A stretch of DNA of 64,000 nucleotides, taken from the NCBI GenBank assembly GCA_020632995.1, contig JACKEN010000017.1, positions 62,001-126,000 of the forward strand, written 5' to 3'. The position numbers and the translations under genes were made by a program. Below, piece by piece: positions 47,852-56,348 of the stretch. Source of the stretch: Deltaproteobacteria bacterium (GTDB taxonomy: Bacteria > Myxococcota > Kuafuiibacteriia > Kuafuiibacteriales > Kuafuiibacteriaceae). Under the pieces are notes generated by a model. That model saw nothing but the letters and a program-made list of their open reading frames with translations. It was not told the DNA's origin and made no database searches. Positions within the stretch are counted from its first letter, which is position 1. The number at the start of each line of letters is the position of its first letter.

Positions 47852-49117
47852 ATGGCACCCACAGTCCTGGTGGTGGGCAGCGGCGGGCGAGAGCACGCGC
47901 TGGCCCACGTGCTTCAGCGGTCCGCGTCGGCCCCGCGGGTGATCTCTGCCCCCGGCAACGCGGGGACCCCGAACAACCGCAAGGTGTCCGTCACCGACGT
48001 CGACGCGGTGGTGGCCCTGGCCGAGGCCGAGGGCGCCGACCTCGTGGTGGTCGGGCCCGAGGCCCCCCTGGTGCGGGGCCTCGCGGATCGCCTCCGCGCC
48101 CGCGGGATCCCGGTGCTCGGCCCCGACGCGGCGGCGGCGGAGCTCGAGGGCTCCAAGGCCTTCGCCAAGGCGGTGATGGACGAGGCGGGGGTGCCCACCG
48201 CGCGCTGGGGTCGCTTCACGGAGGCCGACGCGGCGGTCGCGTTCGCCCGCACCCTCGAGGCGGGGGCGGTGGTGAAGGCCGACGGCCTCGCCGCCGGCAA
48301 GGGCGTGGTGGTCGCGGAAGACATGGCCGAGGCCGAGGCGGCGATCCGAGACATCCTCGGCGGCGCGCACGGCGAGGCGGGCCGGGTGCTGGTGGTGGAG
48401 GAGCGCCTGGTGGGCGAGGAGCTCAGCGTGATCGCGCTCTGCGACGGCCACCGCATCGCGGTGCTCGCCCCCAGCCAGGACCACAAGCGGGTGGGGGAGG
48501 GCGACACCGGCCCCAACACCGGCGGGATGGGCGCCTACTCGCCCGCGCCCCGCGGCACCCCACAGCTGATGGCCGAGGTGCACGACAGCTGCCTGATGCC
48601 GGTGGTGGAGGTGCTCCGGCGGCGGGGCGCGCCGTTCTCCGGGGTGCTCTACGCCGGCCTGATGCTCACCGCGGACGGGCCGCGGGTGCTCGAGTACAAC
48701 GTGCGCTTCGGCGACCCCGAGACGCAGGTCATACTGCCGCGGCTCGCGGAGGACGCCTACGAGCTCTTCATGGCCTGCGCGCGCGGGGCGCTCCCGGATC
48801 GACCGGTGGCCTACTCGCCCCGGAGCGCGCTCACCGTGGTGATGGCGTCTGAAGGCTATCCTGCATCACCCCGGCTGGGCGACGCGATCACCGGGCTGGA
48901 CGACGCGGCGGCGCTGCCGGACGTGCACGTGTTCCACGCCGGCACGACCCTCGACGGGGACGTGGTCCGCACCTCGGGGGGCCGGGTGCTCGCGGTGACC
49001 GGGCTGGGCGACGATCTCGCGGCGGCGGCGAAGGCGGCGTACTCCGGAGTCGAGCGCATCGCGTGGCCGGGCGCGCACTACCGGCGCGACATCGGCTTTC
49101 GGGCGTTGAAGGGGTAG
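47852..49117 (+). CDS. purD: phosphoribosylamine-glycine ligase
   Basis: 421 residues from ATG 47852. It joins 5-phosphoribosylamine and glycine using ATP, the second step of purine synthesis. The N-terminal Rossmann-like domain (VLVVGSGGREHALAHVL), ATP-grasp core (VVKADGLAAGKGVVVAEDM, EELVGEELSVIALCDG by its ELSVIALCDG part, DHKRVGEGDTGPNTGGMGAYSP) and NVRFGDPETQVILPRL are all present. It follows the TPR gene by 1 nt and precedes the HAD gene by 3 nt. Confidence 0.97.
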   Translation: MAPTVLVVGSGGREHALAHVLQRSASAPRVISAPGNAGTPNNRKVSVTDVDAVVALAEAEGADLVVVGPEAPLVRGLADRLRARGIPVLGPDAAAAELEGSKAFAKAVMDEAGVPTARWGRFTEADAAVAFARTLEAGAVVKADGLAAGKGVVVAEDMAEAEAAIRDILGGAHGEAGRVLVVEERLVGEELSVIALCDGHRIAVLAPSQDHKRVGEGDTGPNTGGMGAYSPAPRGTPQLMAEVHDSCLMPVVEVLRRRGAPFSGVLYAGLMLTADGPRVLEYNVRFGDPETQVILPRLAEDAYELFMACARGALPDRPVAYSPRSALTVVMASEGYPASPRLGDAITGLDDAAALPDVHVFHAGTTLDGDVVRTSGGRVLAVTGLGDDLAAAAKAAYSGVERIAWPGAHYRRDIGFRALKG

Positions 49118-49120
49118 CGC

Positions 49121-49801
49121 GTGCTCTTCATCGATCTCGACGGGACCCTCCTCGACGTCACGAAGCGCCACTACGCGACCTACGTCGAGGTGCTCGGGAT
49201 GCCGGACATCCGCGGGGTGCCCATCCCGCTGAAGGAGTACTGGGGGCTCCGGATCGAGAACAAGCCGGTGAACGAGATCCTGAAGCGGTCCCGGCTCTTC
49301 CCGCCCAAGTACAAGACCTTCATCGAGCGCTTCGAGGAGCGCCTCGAGACCCCGGAGATGCTGGGGCTCGACGCGCTCCGCACCGGCACCGAGACCGCGC
49401 TCGGGAAGTACTACACGAAGACCCCGATCGTGCTCGTCACCCAGCGCCGGGACGGCGAGGCGCTCGAGAGCCAGCTCGCCTCGCTCTCGCTCACCAAGTA
49501 CTTCGTCACCGTGCTCTCGGGCGCACCGGCGCGCCTCAGGCGGGCCGACCCCGACCAGCGCTGGAAGCACAAGGTGCAGCTGATCAAGGAGCGCTACCGG
49601 CTGCCGCCCACCGAGGCGGTGTACATCGGCGACACCGAGACCGACGTGAAGGTGGCCCGGCACTTCGGCTGGGAGGTGTACCTGGTGGAGAACGGGCACC
49701 GGAAGAAGGAGCTGCAGATGAAGGCAGATCCGGACCGCATCGTGCCCGACCTCCCCGCGACGTTGAAGTTCCTGCTCCCGGGCGGCCGGTGGCAGCGGTG
49801 A
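49121..49801 (+). CDS. HAD-superfamily phosphatase
   Basis: 226 residues from GTG 49121. HAD motif I is FIDLDGTLLD (nucleophile and acid Asp), motif II Thr in VLVTQRR, motif III Lys in WKHKVQLIKERY and motif IV VYIGDTETDVKVA. The cap is a small helical insert after motif I, as in the PGP/beta-phosphoglucomutase subgroup. The substrate is unknown; it is cotranscribed after purD, so a nucleotide- or sugar-phosphate is a guess. Confidence 0.88.
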   Translation: MLFIDLDGTLLDVTKRHYATYVEVLGMPDIRGVPIPLKEYWGLRIENKPVNEILKRSRLFPPKYKTFIERFEERLETPEMLGLDALRTGTETALGKYYTKTPIVLVTQRRDGEALESQLASLSLTKYFVTVLSGAPARLRRADPDQRWKHKVQLIKERYRLPPTEAVYIGDTETDVKVARHFGWEVYLVENGHRKKELQMKADPDRIVPDLPATLKFLLPGGRWQR

Positions 49802-49809
49802 GGTGAAGG

Positions 49810-50178
49810 ATGCCGTACGACGAGGCGTTGGCGGAGCGGGTGCGCGTGGTCCTGGCCGGGGTGGAGGGGGTGTCCGAACAGAAGATGTTCGGGGGCATCT
49901 GCTTCATGGTGAACGGCAACATGATCTGCGGCGTCACCCGGGACGAGCTGATGGTGCGCTCCGGCAAGGAGGCTTACGCCGAGCTGGTGGCGATGGACCA
50001 CGCGCGGCCGATGGAGATGGGGCGGGGGCGGGTCATGACGAGCATGGTCGTAGTGGACGCGCCCGGCATCGCGACCGCGCGTGACCTGAAGACGTGGGTG
50101 GGGCGGGGGCTGAAGGTGGCGGCCGCGCTCCCGTCGAAGTACGCGGCGCCCTCGGCGCTGCGGAAGAAGAAGAAGTAG
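49810..50178 (+). CDS. TfoX N-terminal domain protein
   Basis: 122 residues. The TfoX-N fold is seen throughout: VEGVSEQKMFGGICFMVNGNMICGV, LMVRSGKEAY and a Lys-rich end. Stand-alone TfoX-N proteins are widespread and mostly uncharacterised; the full-length TfoX/Sxy is a competence regulator, but this protein lacks the C-terminal domain. It lies 8 nt after the HAD gene, in the same direction. Confidence 0.88.
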   Translation: MPYDEALAERVRVVLAGVEGVSEQKMFGGICFMVNGNMICGVTRDELMVRSGKEAYAELVAMDHARPMEMGRGRVMTSMVVVDAPGIATARDLKTWVGRGLKVAAALPSKYAAPSALRKKKK

Positions 50179-50332
50179 ACCCGGTGAAGGTCAACCTGCG
50201 CTCACGGAAGGCATGAGCGCGCGTCGGGCTCGAAGCGCCCATAGCGTCGTCCTGAGGCACCGCGCGGTCGGAACCCGGGGCGGTTGCAGCCGAACGTTGC
50301 AGCTTGGACGGAGTGGGCGCAATTTCCCGCGC

Positions 50333-51067
50333 ATGAGCAAGTCCAAGGTGATCCTCGGCGGTCTGGTGGTGGTGGCGGGCGTCCTCGTGTTCGCGTGGCG
50401 CCCGGTGCTGTTCCAGCTGGGCGGCGGCTTCGTGTCCGCCGGCCACTCCATGCAGGAGGCGGTGGACGGCTTCGAGCGGAGCGGCGAGGTGGGGACCCCC
50501 CAGCAGGTGCTCGAGCGCATCGAGATGCACAACTCCGAGTCCAGCACCGCCAAGAAGATCCTGAACGACCCGCGGCAGAAGCCCGAGGCGCTCATCGTGA
50601 TGTGCGTGGACCCGCGCCTCGACGCCAAGCTCGTGCTCGGCGACACGCGCGACTACTACGACGTGGTCCGGATGCCTGGCTCGATCCTCAACGAGGAGAT
50701 CATGGAGGCGATCGAGCTCGGAGTGGCCGAGCACACCGTCAAGGTCGTGGTCTTCACCACCCACACCGACTGCGCGATGGAGGGGCTGGCCCACTCGGAC
50801 CACGCCGGCCACTTCCCGGCCCTGTCGAAGGCGCTCCTCGAGCGCGAGAAGACCTTCGAGGAGTTCATGCAGCGCCCCCTCATCGCCAAGAAGGTCGCGG
50901 CGGGCGAGCTGATCGTGAAGCGCTTCCGCATCGACACCGTGACCTCGAAGCTGATGCCCGAGAACGCGGTCGCGGGCTCGGCGCCGGTGGAGCCCCCGCT
51001 CCCGCCGGGCGCCGAGGTGGCGAAGCAGCCCGAGGCGGATGACGGCGAGGCCCACGCGGCGCACTGA
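50333..51067 (+). CDS. membrane-anchored beta-carbonic anhydrase-like protein
   Basis: 244 residues from ATG 50333. A single N-terminal hydrophobic anchor (VILGGLVVVAGVLVFAW) precedes a beta-carbonic anhydrase domain. The zinc site is intact: CVDPR (C91, D93, R95) and HTDC (H144, C147), the C-x-D-x-R and H-x2-C motifs of the class. The enzyme interconverts CO2 and bicarbonate. The anchor places it at the membrane, in the periplasm or the cytoplasmic face; the topology is not clear. Its C-terminus is Pro/Glu-rich. Confidence 0.82.
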   Translation: MSKSKVILGGLVVVAGVLVFAWRPVLFQLGGGFVSAGHSMQEAVDGFERSGEVGTPQQVLERIEMHNSESSTAKKILNDPRQKPEALIVMCVDPRLDAKLVLGDTRDYYDVVRMPGSILNEEIMEAIELGVAEHTVKVVVFTTHTDCAMEGLAHSDHAGHFPALSKALLEREKTFEEFMQRPLIAKKVAAGELIVKRFRIDTVTSKLMPENAVAGSAPVEPPLPPGAEVAKQPEADDGEAHAAH

Positions 51068-51513
51068 GGGCGCAGGTTGCGGCTGCGGGCGCGGGTCTGG
51101 TGGAGTTACCTGGGCGGTCGAGGTAGGCTTGTGGCCCGGAGTCCCGGCCGCGATGACGGTAGAGCTTGTCTTGAACTTCCTCACCAGCGCTGGCATCCGT
51201 GTGGCTTCAATCGCCGACGAGTGGCTGTGCCGCTGCCCGGTCTGCTGACCCGAGCCAGGTGAGATGATCGCAAAGTCTCTCTATAAGCTTTGTCAAAGCG
51301 ACTTCGTTGGCGGAGTTGTGTCTCGCCAAAATGGGTAACCCTGACGAGCCGCGAGGAAGCACAGGCCAGCGCGGTGGACACGTTGGGCGCCCGGCACGCG
51401 CGGCGGGCAAGCGGGATTGCAATTCTGCGGCCCGTGAGGCTGCGAACGACGTCGACGGACAGACTGGCGCGTCTGCGCTCCCTTGCGCGGTTCGGTCGCA
51501 GCCGCCGGGCGTG
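51068..51513. other. 446-bp non-coding junction at the left edge of the accessory island
   Basis: No gene is seen. It contains the left copy of the 41-bp repeat (51323-51363) and, between it and the transposase stop, presumably the IS 3' end. GC falls at 51265-51320 (TCTCTCTATAAGCTTTGTC). I cannot define the exact IS end. Confidence 0.5.
51323..51363 (+). repeat. 41-bp direct repeat, left copy
   Basis: The sequence begins TCGCCAAAATGGGTAACCCT and ends GCGAGGAAGCACA. It matches 57414-57454 at 40 of 41 positions in the same orientation (only C/T at the 27th base). Similarity stops abruptly on both sides. It marks the left edge of the island. Confidence 0.9.
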
Positions 51514-52569
51514 TCAAGCCGCCTTGCGAGTATATCGATGGTGAAGTCCGCCGACTCTGGGGAGCGCGACGATGTCGGCGTCGGGTGGGCCGCGCTCCGT
51601 GGGGCGAGGGACGGGGGCATCCTTGTCGAGGGAGAGGTGGCAGCGGTCGTTGTTGTAGTAGGCGACGTACTCGGCCACGAGGCGGTAGAGGTGTTGCTCG
51701 TTGAGGACGATGACGTGGTCGAGAAGTTCTCTACGGAAGGTGCCCGCCATGCGTTCGGCGACGCCGTTCTGCCATGGGCTGCGGGGGGTGATCTTCTTGT
51801 GCTCGAGTCCAAGCGCACGAATCGTGGCGGGAACGCCTCGCTGGAAGACGGGGTCGTTGTCGCTGATGAGGTACTCGTGCCTGGTCTCGAAGGGGAAGGT
51901 CTCTCGGAGGTGTTGGTCGACCCACTCGGCGTGTGGGCGATCGGTGACGCCGAAGTGGAGGATGGAGCGTCGGCCATGCTCAATAGCGAACCAGAGGTAG
52001 AGCGTTCTGAAGGTGGCGGTGGGGACGGCGACGAAGTCCATGGCGACGATGCCGTCGCGGTGGTTGGCGAGGAAGTTTCGCCAGCTCTGGCGTTGCCTCT
52101 CGGAGGGGTTTGGTCGCTTGAGCTTGGCGAGATAGCGCCTGACGGTGCGCTCTGCGACCTTGAACCCGAGCTTCTGGAGCTCCGCATGGATGCGGGGTGC
52201 GCCCCAGGTTGGGTTCTCGCTGGCCATGCGTCGGTTGTGGGCCCGCAGGCCCGTACGCGTGGCAGGTCTGCCTGCCTTTGAACGCCTTCGCCAGTATGCG
52301 CGGAAGCCCATGCGGTGCCAGCGGATGACGGTCTGAGGCTGCACGACGACGAGGACGCGCCGCCATCCGGGCCACAAGCGCGAGAGTGCGTTCCAGAAGT
52401 ATCGATCCGATGCGCGGAGGCTTGGCCTCGGGCTACTCTGCTTGAGGATGGCGAGCTGCTGTCGGAGGGCGAGGTTCTCGGCGAGAAGCTCGGCTCGGGG
52501 GAGGAGGAGATCGCGGGCGATTCCACCCAGGAGCCGGGCGGTGTCGAGGACGGAGGAGAGGATCGCCAT
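51514..52569 (-). CDS. DDE integrase-type IS transposase (IS3/IS481-like)
   Basis: 351 residues from ATG 52569 (a start at 52596 would add 9). A leucine-rich N-terminal helix (LLAENLALRQQLAILKQ) and an HTH region (NPTWGAPRIHAELQKLGFKVAERTVRRYL in sections) precede an rve catalytic core with DDE residues in VAMDFVAVPT, ISDNDPVF and WQNGVAERM. The catalytic set is intact, so it could be active. It reads away from the rhs gene, and its 5' side abuts the rhs fragment, so its insertion probably removed the rhs 5' end. Confidence 0.88.
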   Translation of the reverse strand: MAILSSVLDTARLLGGIARDLLLPRAELLAENLALRQQLAILKQSSPRPSLRASDRYFWNALSRLWPGWRRVLVVVQPQTVIRWHRMGFRAYWRRRSKAGRPATRTGLRAHNRRMASENPTWGAPRIHAELQKLGFKVAERTVRRYLAKLKRPNPSERQRQSWRNFLANHRDGIVAMDFVAVPTATFRTLYLWFAIEHGRRSILHFGVTDRPHAEWVDQHLRETFPFETRHEYLISDNDPVFQRGVPATIRALGLEHKKITPRSPWQNGVAERMAGTFRRELLDHVIVLNEQHLYRLVAEYVAYYNNDRCHLSLDKDAPVPRPTERGPPDADIVALPRVGGLHHRYTRKAA

Positions 52570-52702
52570 GGCCTCGTGGGGCGCGGAGCCTCGCAAGCCG
52601 CGGCACGAAGGGCAAGAGCGCTCATCCCTCAGCTCTTGGACGACGATGCAGATGGCGCGTCGTCCGGACCAGGCGGCGGGGACCTCGGCGCCTCGGTCGT
52701 TG

Positions 52703-55700
52703 TCTTGGGCCTACAACGGCCTGGACCAGCCGACGCAGACTTCGGTGGTGCACGAGTGGCCGGGGGGCACGATGCTGGCGGACACGACGGACTACGTGTA
52801 CGACGCGCGGGGCCGCCTGGACGCGACGACGGAGACGCACCGCCGGATGTCGGCGGGGGCGCCGGTGACCGAGAGCCTGGCGGTCGACTACGCGTATGAC
52901 GCGGACGACAACCTGGCCTGCATCTCTTCGGCCTCCGCCGGGTGCGCGGACACGGGCTCTGCGCGGACGACGCAGTACGGGTACGACGCGCGGGGCCGTC
53001 TGACGACGGTGCAGGTGCAGGGGGACGTGTCGACGGCGCAGTACCTGCCGGACGGGCGCGTCCTGAACATGCAGCACTCGAACGGGAGCCGGGTGGACTA
53101 CATCTACCACGACCAGGACCCGGGGAGCGGTGAGGTTCACAACCGGGTGTATCGGGTGCGCCACGCGAACGGCTCGGGTCGCATCGCGGAGGCGCGGTAC
53201 AGGTATCACGCGAACGGGACGGCGCGTGAGGTGATGCGCTGGACGCAGGGGACGGGGTCCTCGACGACGACGTACGACTACGACGCGCTGGGTCGGGTGG
53301 TGGACGAGTCTGAGGTCGCGGGGACGGGGACGACGCATCGGACGTACAACTACGGCGGTGGGTACAACCGGATGGGCGAGCAGGTGTTCTCGAACGGGAG
53401 CCTGTCGGAGGACTTCGCGTACAGCTACGACGACGCGGACCGGCTGCTTCAGTTCACGGACGCGGTGAGCGGTCAGCAGACGGGTTACACGTACGACAAC
53501 AACGGGAACACGCTGAGCCGCATGGTGACGGGGAGCCCGAGCTCGGAGGTGCGGTACTCGTACAACGCGTTGGACCAGTTGGTTCAGGTGGAGCAGGGGG
53601 TGAGCCCCGGGACGCTGTTGGGCCAGTACGACTACGACGCGGGTGGCCTGCGGATTCGGGAGTGGGGCCCCGGGGGCGACCGGCAGCGGTTCTACGTGGC
53701 GGGCCGGGTGCACGAAGAGACGGACATGAGCGGGGGCGGCCCGACGCGGCTGTACCGGTGGGCGATGGGGATGCACAGCCTGGACGTGGGGAGCGAGCGA
53801 GGCTTCTATCACACGGACGCGCTGGGCACGGTGATGGCGGTGACGGACGCGTCAAGCGGCCTTGCGGGGACGTGGCGGACGGACACGTGGGGCCGGGTGC
53901 AGCCGACGGCGGGGAACAGCGCGACGTTGGGGAGCCAGCGGCACGTGTTCACGAGCCAGGTGAGCGATTCGTCGACGGGTCTGGTGTACATGCGTGGCCG
54001 GTACTACGACCCGTCGACGGGGCGCTTCTTGACGCAGGACCGGGCGTCGGGGTCGATGAGCGACCCACGGAGCCAGCATCGGTACCAGTACGCGCACGGT
54101 AACCCGGTGAGCCACAGCGACCCGAGCGGGATGTCGACGGTGTTCTACGGTCAGCACGCGGATGGTTCTGCGGGGAGCCTGGCGGTGGGGTTGAGCCACC
54201 AGCCGCTGCCGGTGGACTTCCGGGGCTCACCGTATGACACCGGGTACGCATCCTTCGAGGCGAACATTGCGCAGCTGGATGCGGAGATGGCGGTGTTCGG
54301 TGCGGAGGTGGAGTACGCGGCTGGGGAGTTCGAGCGGGACACGCACCACGCTTGGAATGACATCCCAGCGTACATCGATGCGTTCAAGGAGGGCGCGAAG
54401 CAGGCGTTGATCGACGGTTGGGAGGCCTTGAAGGCTAACCCGAGGGCTGCGATCGTGGAGGGGTTGAAGATCGCGGGCATGGTTGCGTTCACGGTGGCCG
54501 CGTATACGGCGGCGGGCATCGTAGCGGGTCCGTTGGGGATCATGGCAGTGAACGCGGCGTTCTTCGGCGTGGACCTGTTGCTCTTGGCCCGGGACGACAA
54601 GCTGACGTGGGGGACGGCGGCGATGGCGCTGGGGGCGACGCTGGCGATGAGCGGCGTGAGCCGTGTGATCGGCCGTGTGGGAGGCGCGATGTTCCGTGGG
54701 GCGGGTCGCATCATGAGGGCGCCGGCTCGGCTCTTGGTGAGTGTGGCCAAGGCAGGTGCGAAGTTCGGGAGCAAGGCAGTGTCGGGTGTGGGTTCGGTGC
54801 TGGCCCGGGTGGGTAAGCCGGTGACGCAGAAGCTGTCTTGGGCAGCGAAGAAGGGGATGGACCTTGCGCGTACGCTGAACCCGAAGCGGTTGGCGGGGCC
54901 TGGGCGGAACAAGGTGCCCAGCCGGGGTGGTGGGCATGGTGAAGCGCCGCGAGGTCGCGCGCAGGGCGATGGTGGGACGCCGCACCCGCAGGGTGCGAGG
55001 TGCAGCACGGCGTGCTTCACGGGCATGACGACGGTGCTGACGGCGACGGCGGCGGTGCTACTGGCGGACGTGACGGTGGGGATGCGTGTCGCGACGGCGG
55101 CGACGCAGGACGCGTCGTCGGCGGCGCAGGCGGAGTTGCTGAGCGGTACGTCGGTGGACGAGACGTGGCAGGTTGTACGGCTGGAGTTCGCGGACCCGAA
55201 GCGTCCCGGGGACGTGGTGGAGGTCGAGCTGCTTCGGCCGCAGCGCTGGTTCGCGGAGTACGGTGTGTCTTCTGCGGGGACGCAGGTGCAGTTCCCGGCG
55301 AAGGCGGTGCCGGGTGTGCAGGGCTTGGGCACGGTGGTGGCGATTCGTCCGGCGCCGAAGGTGGTGGATGGTCCCGGCCGCGTGGTGCTGATGACGCTGA
55401 AGCACACAGACGTGGAGATGTACTCGCTTCGCGTGGAGGAGACGGGTGAGACGTTCGCGGTGACGGGGAGCCACCCGATGTGGTCTTTGGATCGCGAAGA
55501 CTGGGTGGCGGTGCGTGACCTGTACGTGGGTGAGCAGCTCGAGGGTGTTGCGGGTGGCTCTGGTGGTCGGCGTGTGGGCTGGGATGCGGTGGATGATGGT
55601 GGGGGTGGGGCGGTAGAGGCGGAGCCTCCGAGTACGGAGGGTGGTGGCGCGGCTGCTTGGCGGCAGGTGCGTGGGCTGCAGGTTGGGGCGCGGACGGAGA

Positions 55701-56290
55701 GCGCTCGGCGTGCGGTGACGATTGCGGCGCTGGAGCGGATTCGCGACGGGGCGGTGGTCTACGACCTGGAGGTCGAGGGGGACCACGAGTTCCTGGTGGG
55801 CGATGTGGGGCTCCGGGCGCATAATTGTGGCGAACAAGTTCTCCTCGTGGGAGAAGGCAACCTCAGCCACGCGCGTTCCCTGGTTGAGGCGGGCGAGGTC
55901 AACCCTCGTCAACTTGTAGCAAGTGTGTACGAGCGGGAACTGTTGGGGGACGCGGCGTCGAACGCCGCATGGTTGCGGCAGCAAGGAGCTACAGTGCGAA
56001 CGGGCGTAGACGCGACGGACCTGGCTTCCGCCTTTCGCGGCCAGACGTTTGGGGATATTCGGTTCCACTTCCCACACACTGGGCGCGACCTTGCGTCAAA
56101 TAGGGCATTGTTGCGGGGTTTCTTTGCTAGCGCAGCTTCCCACCTCTCTCCCTCAGGGACTGTGAGCGTGACTTTGAAATCGGGGGCCTACAACTGGTTC
56201 GGCTATCTTGAGGGGGCGGCGGCGGCTGGGCTGAGGAGGATTCGTATGCAGAGTTGGAGTTCGGCGACCTACCCAGGTTATAGCACGTAA
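52703..56290 (+). CDS. 5'-truncated Rhs polymorphic toxin: RHS core, Hint pretoxin domain, BMT5-like tip
   Basis: About 1195 residues of rhs-type sequence with no proper start; the frame runs on into the IS. The RHS/YD core has repeated YDYDALGRVV-type units and ends in the hyperconserved RYYDPSTGRFLTQD and NPVSHSDPSG. A linker with hydrophobic helices (GIVAGPLGIMAVNAAFFGVDLL) is followed by a Hint autoprocessing domain: Cys start CFTGMTTVLT (near 55012), GSHPMWS with its His, and VYDLEVEGDHEFLVGDVGLRAHNC. After that HNC (55828) is a 153-residue tip. Full Rhs toxins also have an N-terminal delivery part (PAAR or similar), which is missing here, so this is an orphan or silent tip unless a promoter was gained. 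Confidence 0.9.
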   Translation, partial: SWAYNGLDQPTQTSVVHEWPGGTMLADTTDYVYDARGRLDATTETHRRMSAGAPVTESLAVDYAYDADDNLACISSASAGCADTGSARTTQYGYDARGRLTTVQVQGDVSTAQYLPDGRVLNMQHSNGSRVDYIYHDQDPGSGEVHNRVYRVRHANGSGRIAEARYRYHANGTAREVMRWTQGTGSSTTTYDYDALGRVVDESEVAGTGTTHRTYNYGGGYNRMGEQVFSNGSLSEDFAYSYDDADRLLQFTDAVSGQQTGYTYDNNGNTLSRMVTGSPSSEVRYSYNALDQLVQVEQGVSPGTLLGQYDYDAGGLRIREWGPGGDRQRFYVAGRVHEETDMSGGGPTRLYRWAMGMHSLDVGSERGFYHTDALGTVMAVTDASSGLAGTWRTDTWGRVQPTAGNSATLGSQRHVFTSQVSDSSTGLVYMRGRYYDPSTGRFLTQDRASGSMSDPRSQHRYQYAHGNPVSHSDPSGMSTVFYGQHADGSAGSLAVGLSHQPLPVDFRGSPYDTGYASFEANIAQLDAEMAVFGAEVEYAAGEFERDTHHAWNDIPAYIDAFKEGAKQALIDGWEALKANPRAAIVEGLKIAGMVAFTVAAYTAAGIVAGPLGIMAVNAAFFGVDLLLLARDDKLTWGTAAMALGATLAMSGVSRVIGRVGGAMFRGAGRIMRAPARLLVSVAKAGAKFGSKAVSGVGSVLARVGKPVTQKLSWAAKKGMDLARTLNPKRLAGPGRNKVPSRGGGHGEAPRGRAQGDGGTPHPQGARCSTACFTGMTTVLTATAAVLLADVTVGMRVATAATQDASSAAQAELLSGTSVDETWQVVRLEFADPKRPGDVVEVELLRPQRWFAEYGVSSAGTQVQFPAKAVPGVQGLGTVVAIRPAPKVVDGPGRVVLMTLKHTDVEMYSLRVEETGETFAVTGSHPMWSLDREDWVAVRDLYVGEQLEGVAGGSGGRRVGWDAVDDGGGGAVEAEPPSTEGGGAAAWRQVRGLQVGARTESARRAVTIAALERIRDGAVVYDLEVEGDHEFLVGDVGLRAHNCGEQVLLVGEGNLSHARSLVEAGEVNPRQLVASVYERELLGDAASNAAWLRQQGATVRTGVDATDLASAFRGQTFGDIRFHFPHTGRDLASNRALLRGFFASAASHLSPSGTVSVTLKSGAYNWFGYLEGAAAAGLRRIRMQSWSSATYPGYST
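55829..56290 (+). other. toxin tip: BMT5-like (DUF2431) Rossmann RNA methyltransferase domain
   Basis: The 153 residues after the Hint HNC match the pattern of BMT5, the eukaryotic 25S rRNA (uracil-N3)-methyltransferase family. Motif I is VLLVGEGNLSHARSLV (BMT5: VGEGDFSFS). A GVDATDL element follows, then FHFPHTG (BMT5: FNFPHxG), then NRALLRGFFASAASHL and SGTVSVTLKSGAYNWF. The end (YPGYST) is like the YPGYxHxRT end but stops short. GC is visibly lower than in the RHS core, as is usual for exchanged tips. The call rests on motif recall, not on a search. Confidence 0.65.
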
Positions 56291-56348
56291 CCACGCGCGC
56301 CGGTCGTTTCGCAGACGTCTCTCGTGCCACGACTCATGTGTTTGGACG

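Noticed and set aside
51293..51517. small gene ending CFLAARQGYPFWR, repeated at 57042-57524
   Set aside because: The shared peptide is simply the translation of the 41-bp repeat; the rest of the two frames is unrelated.
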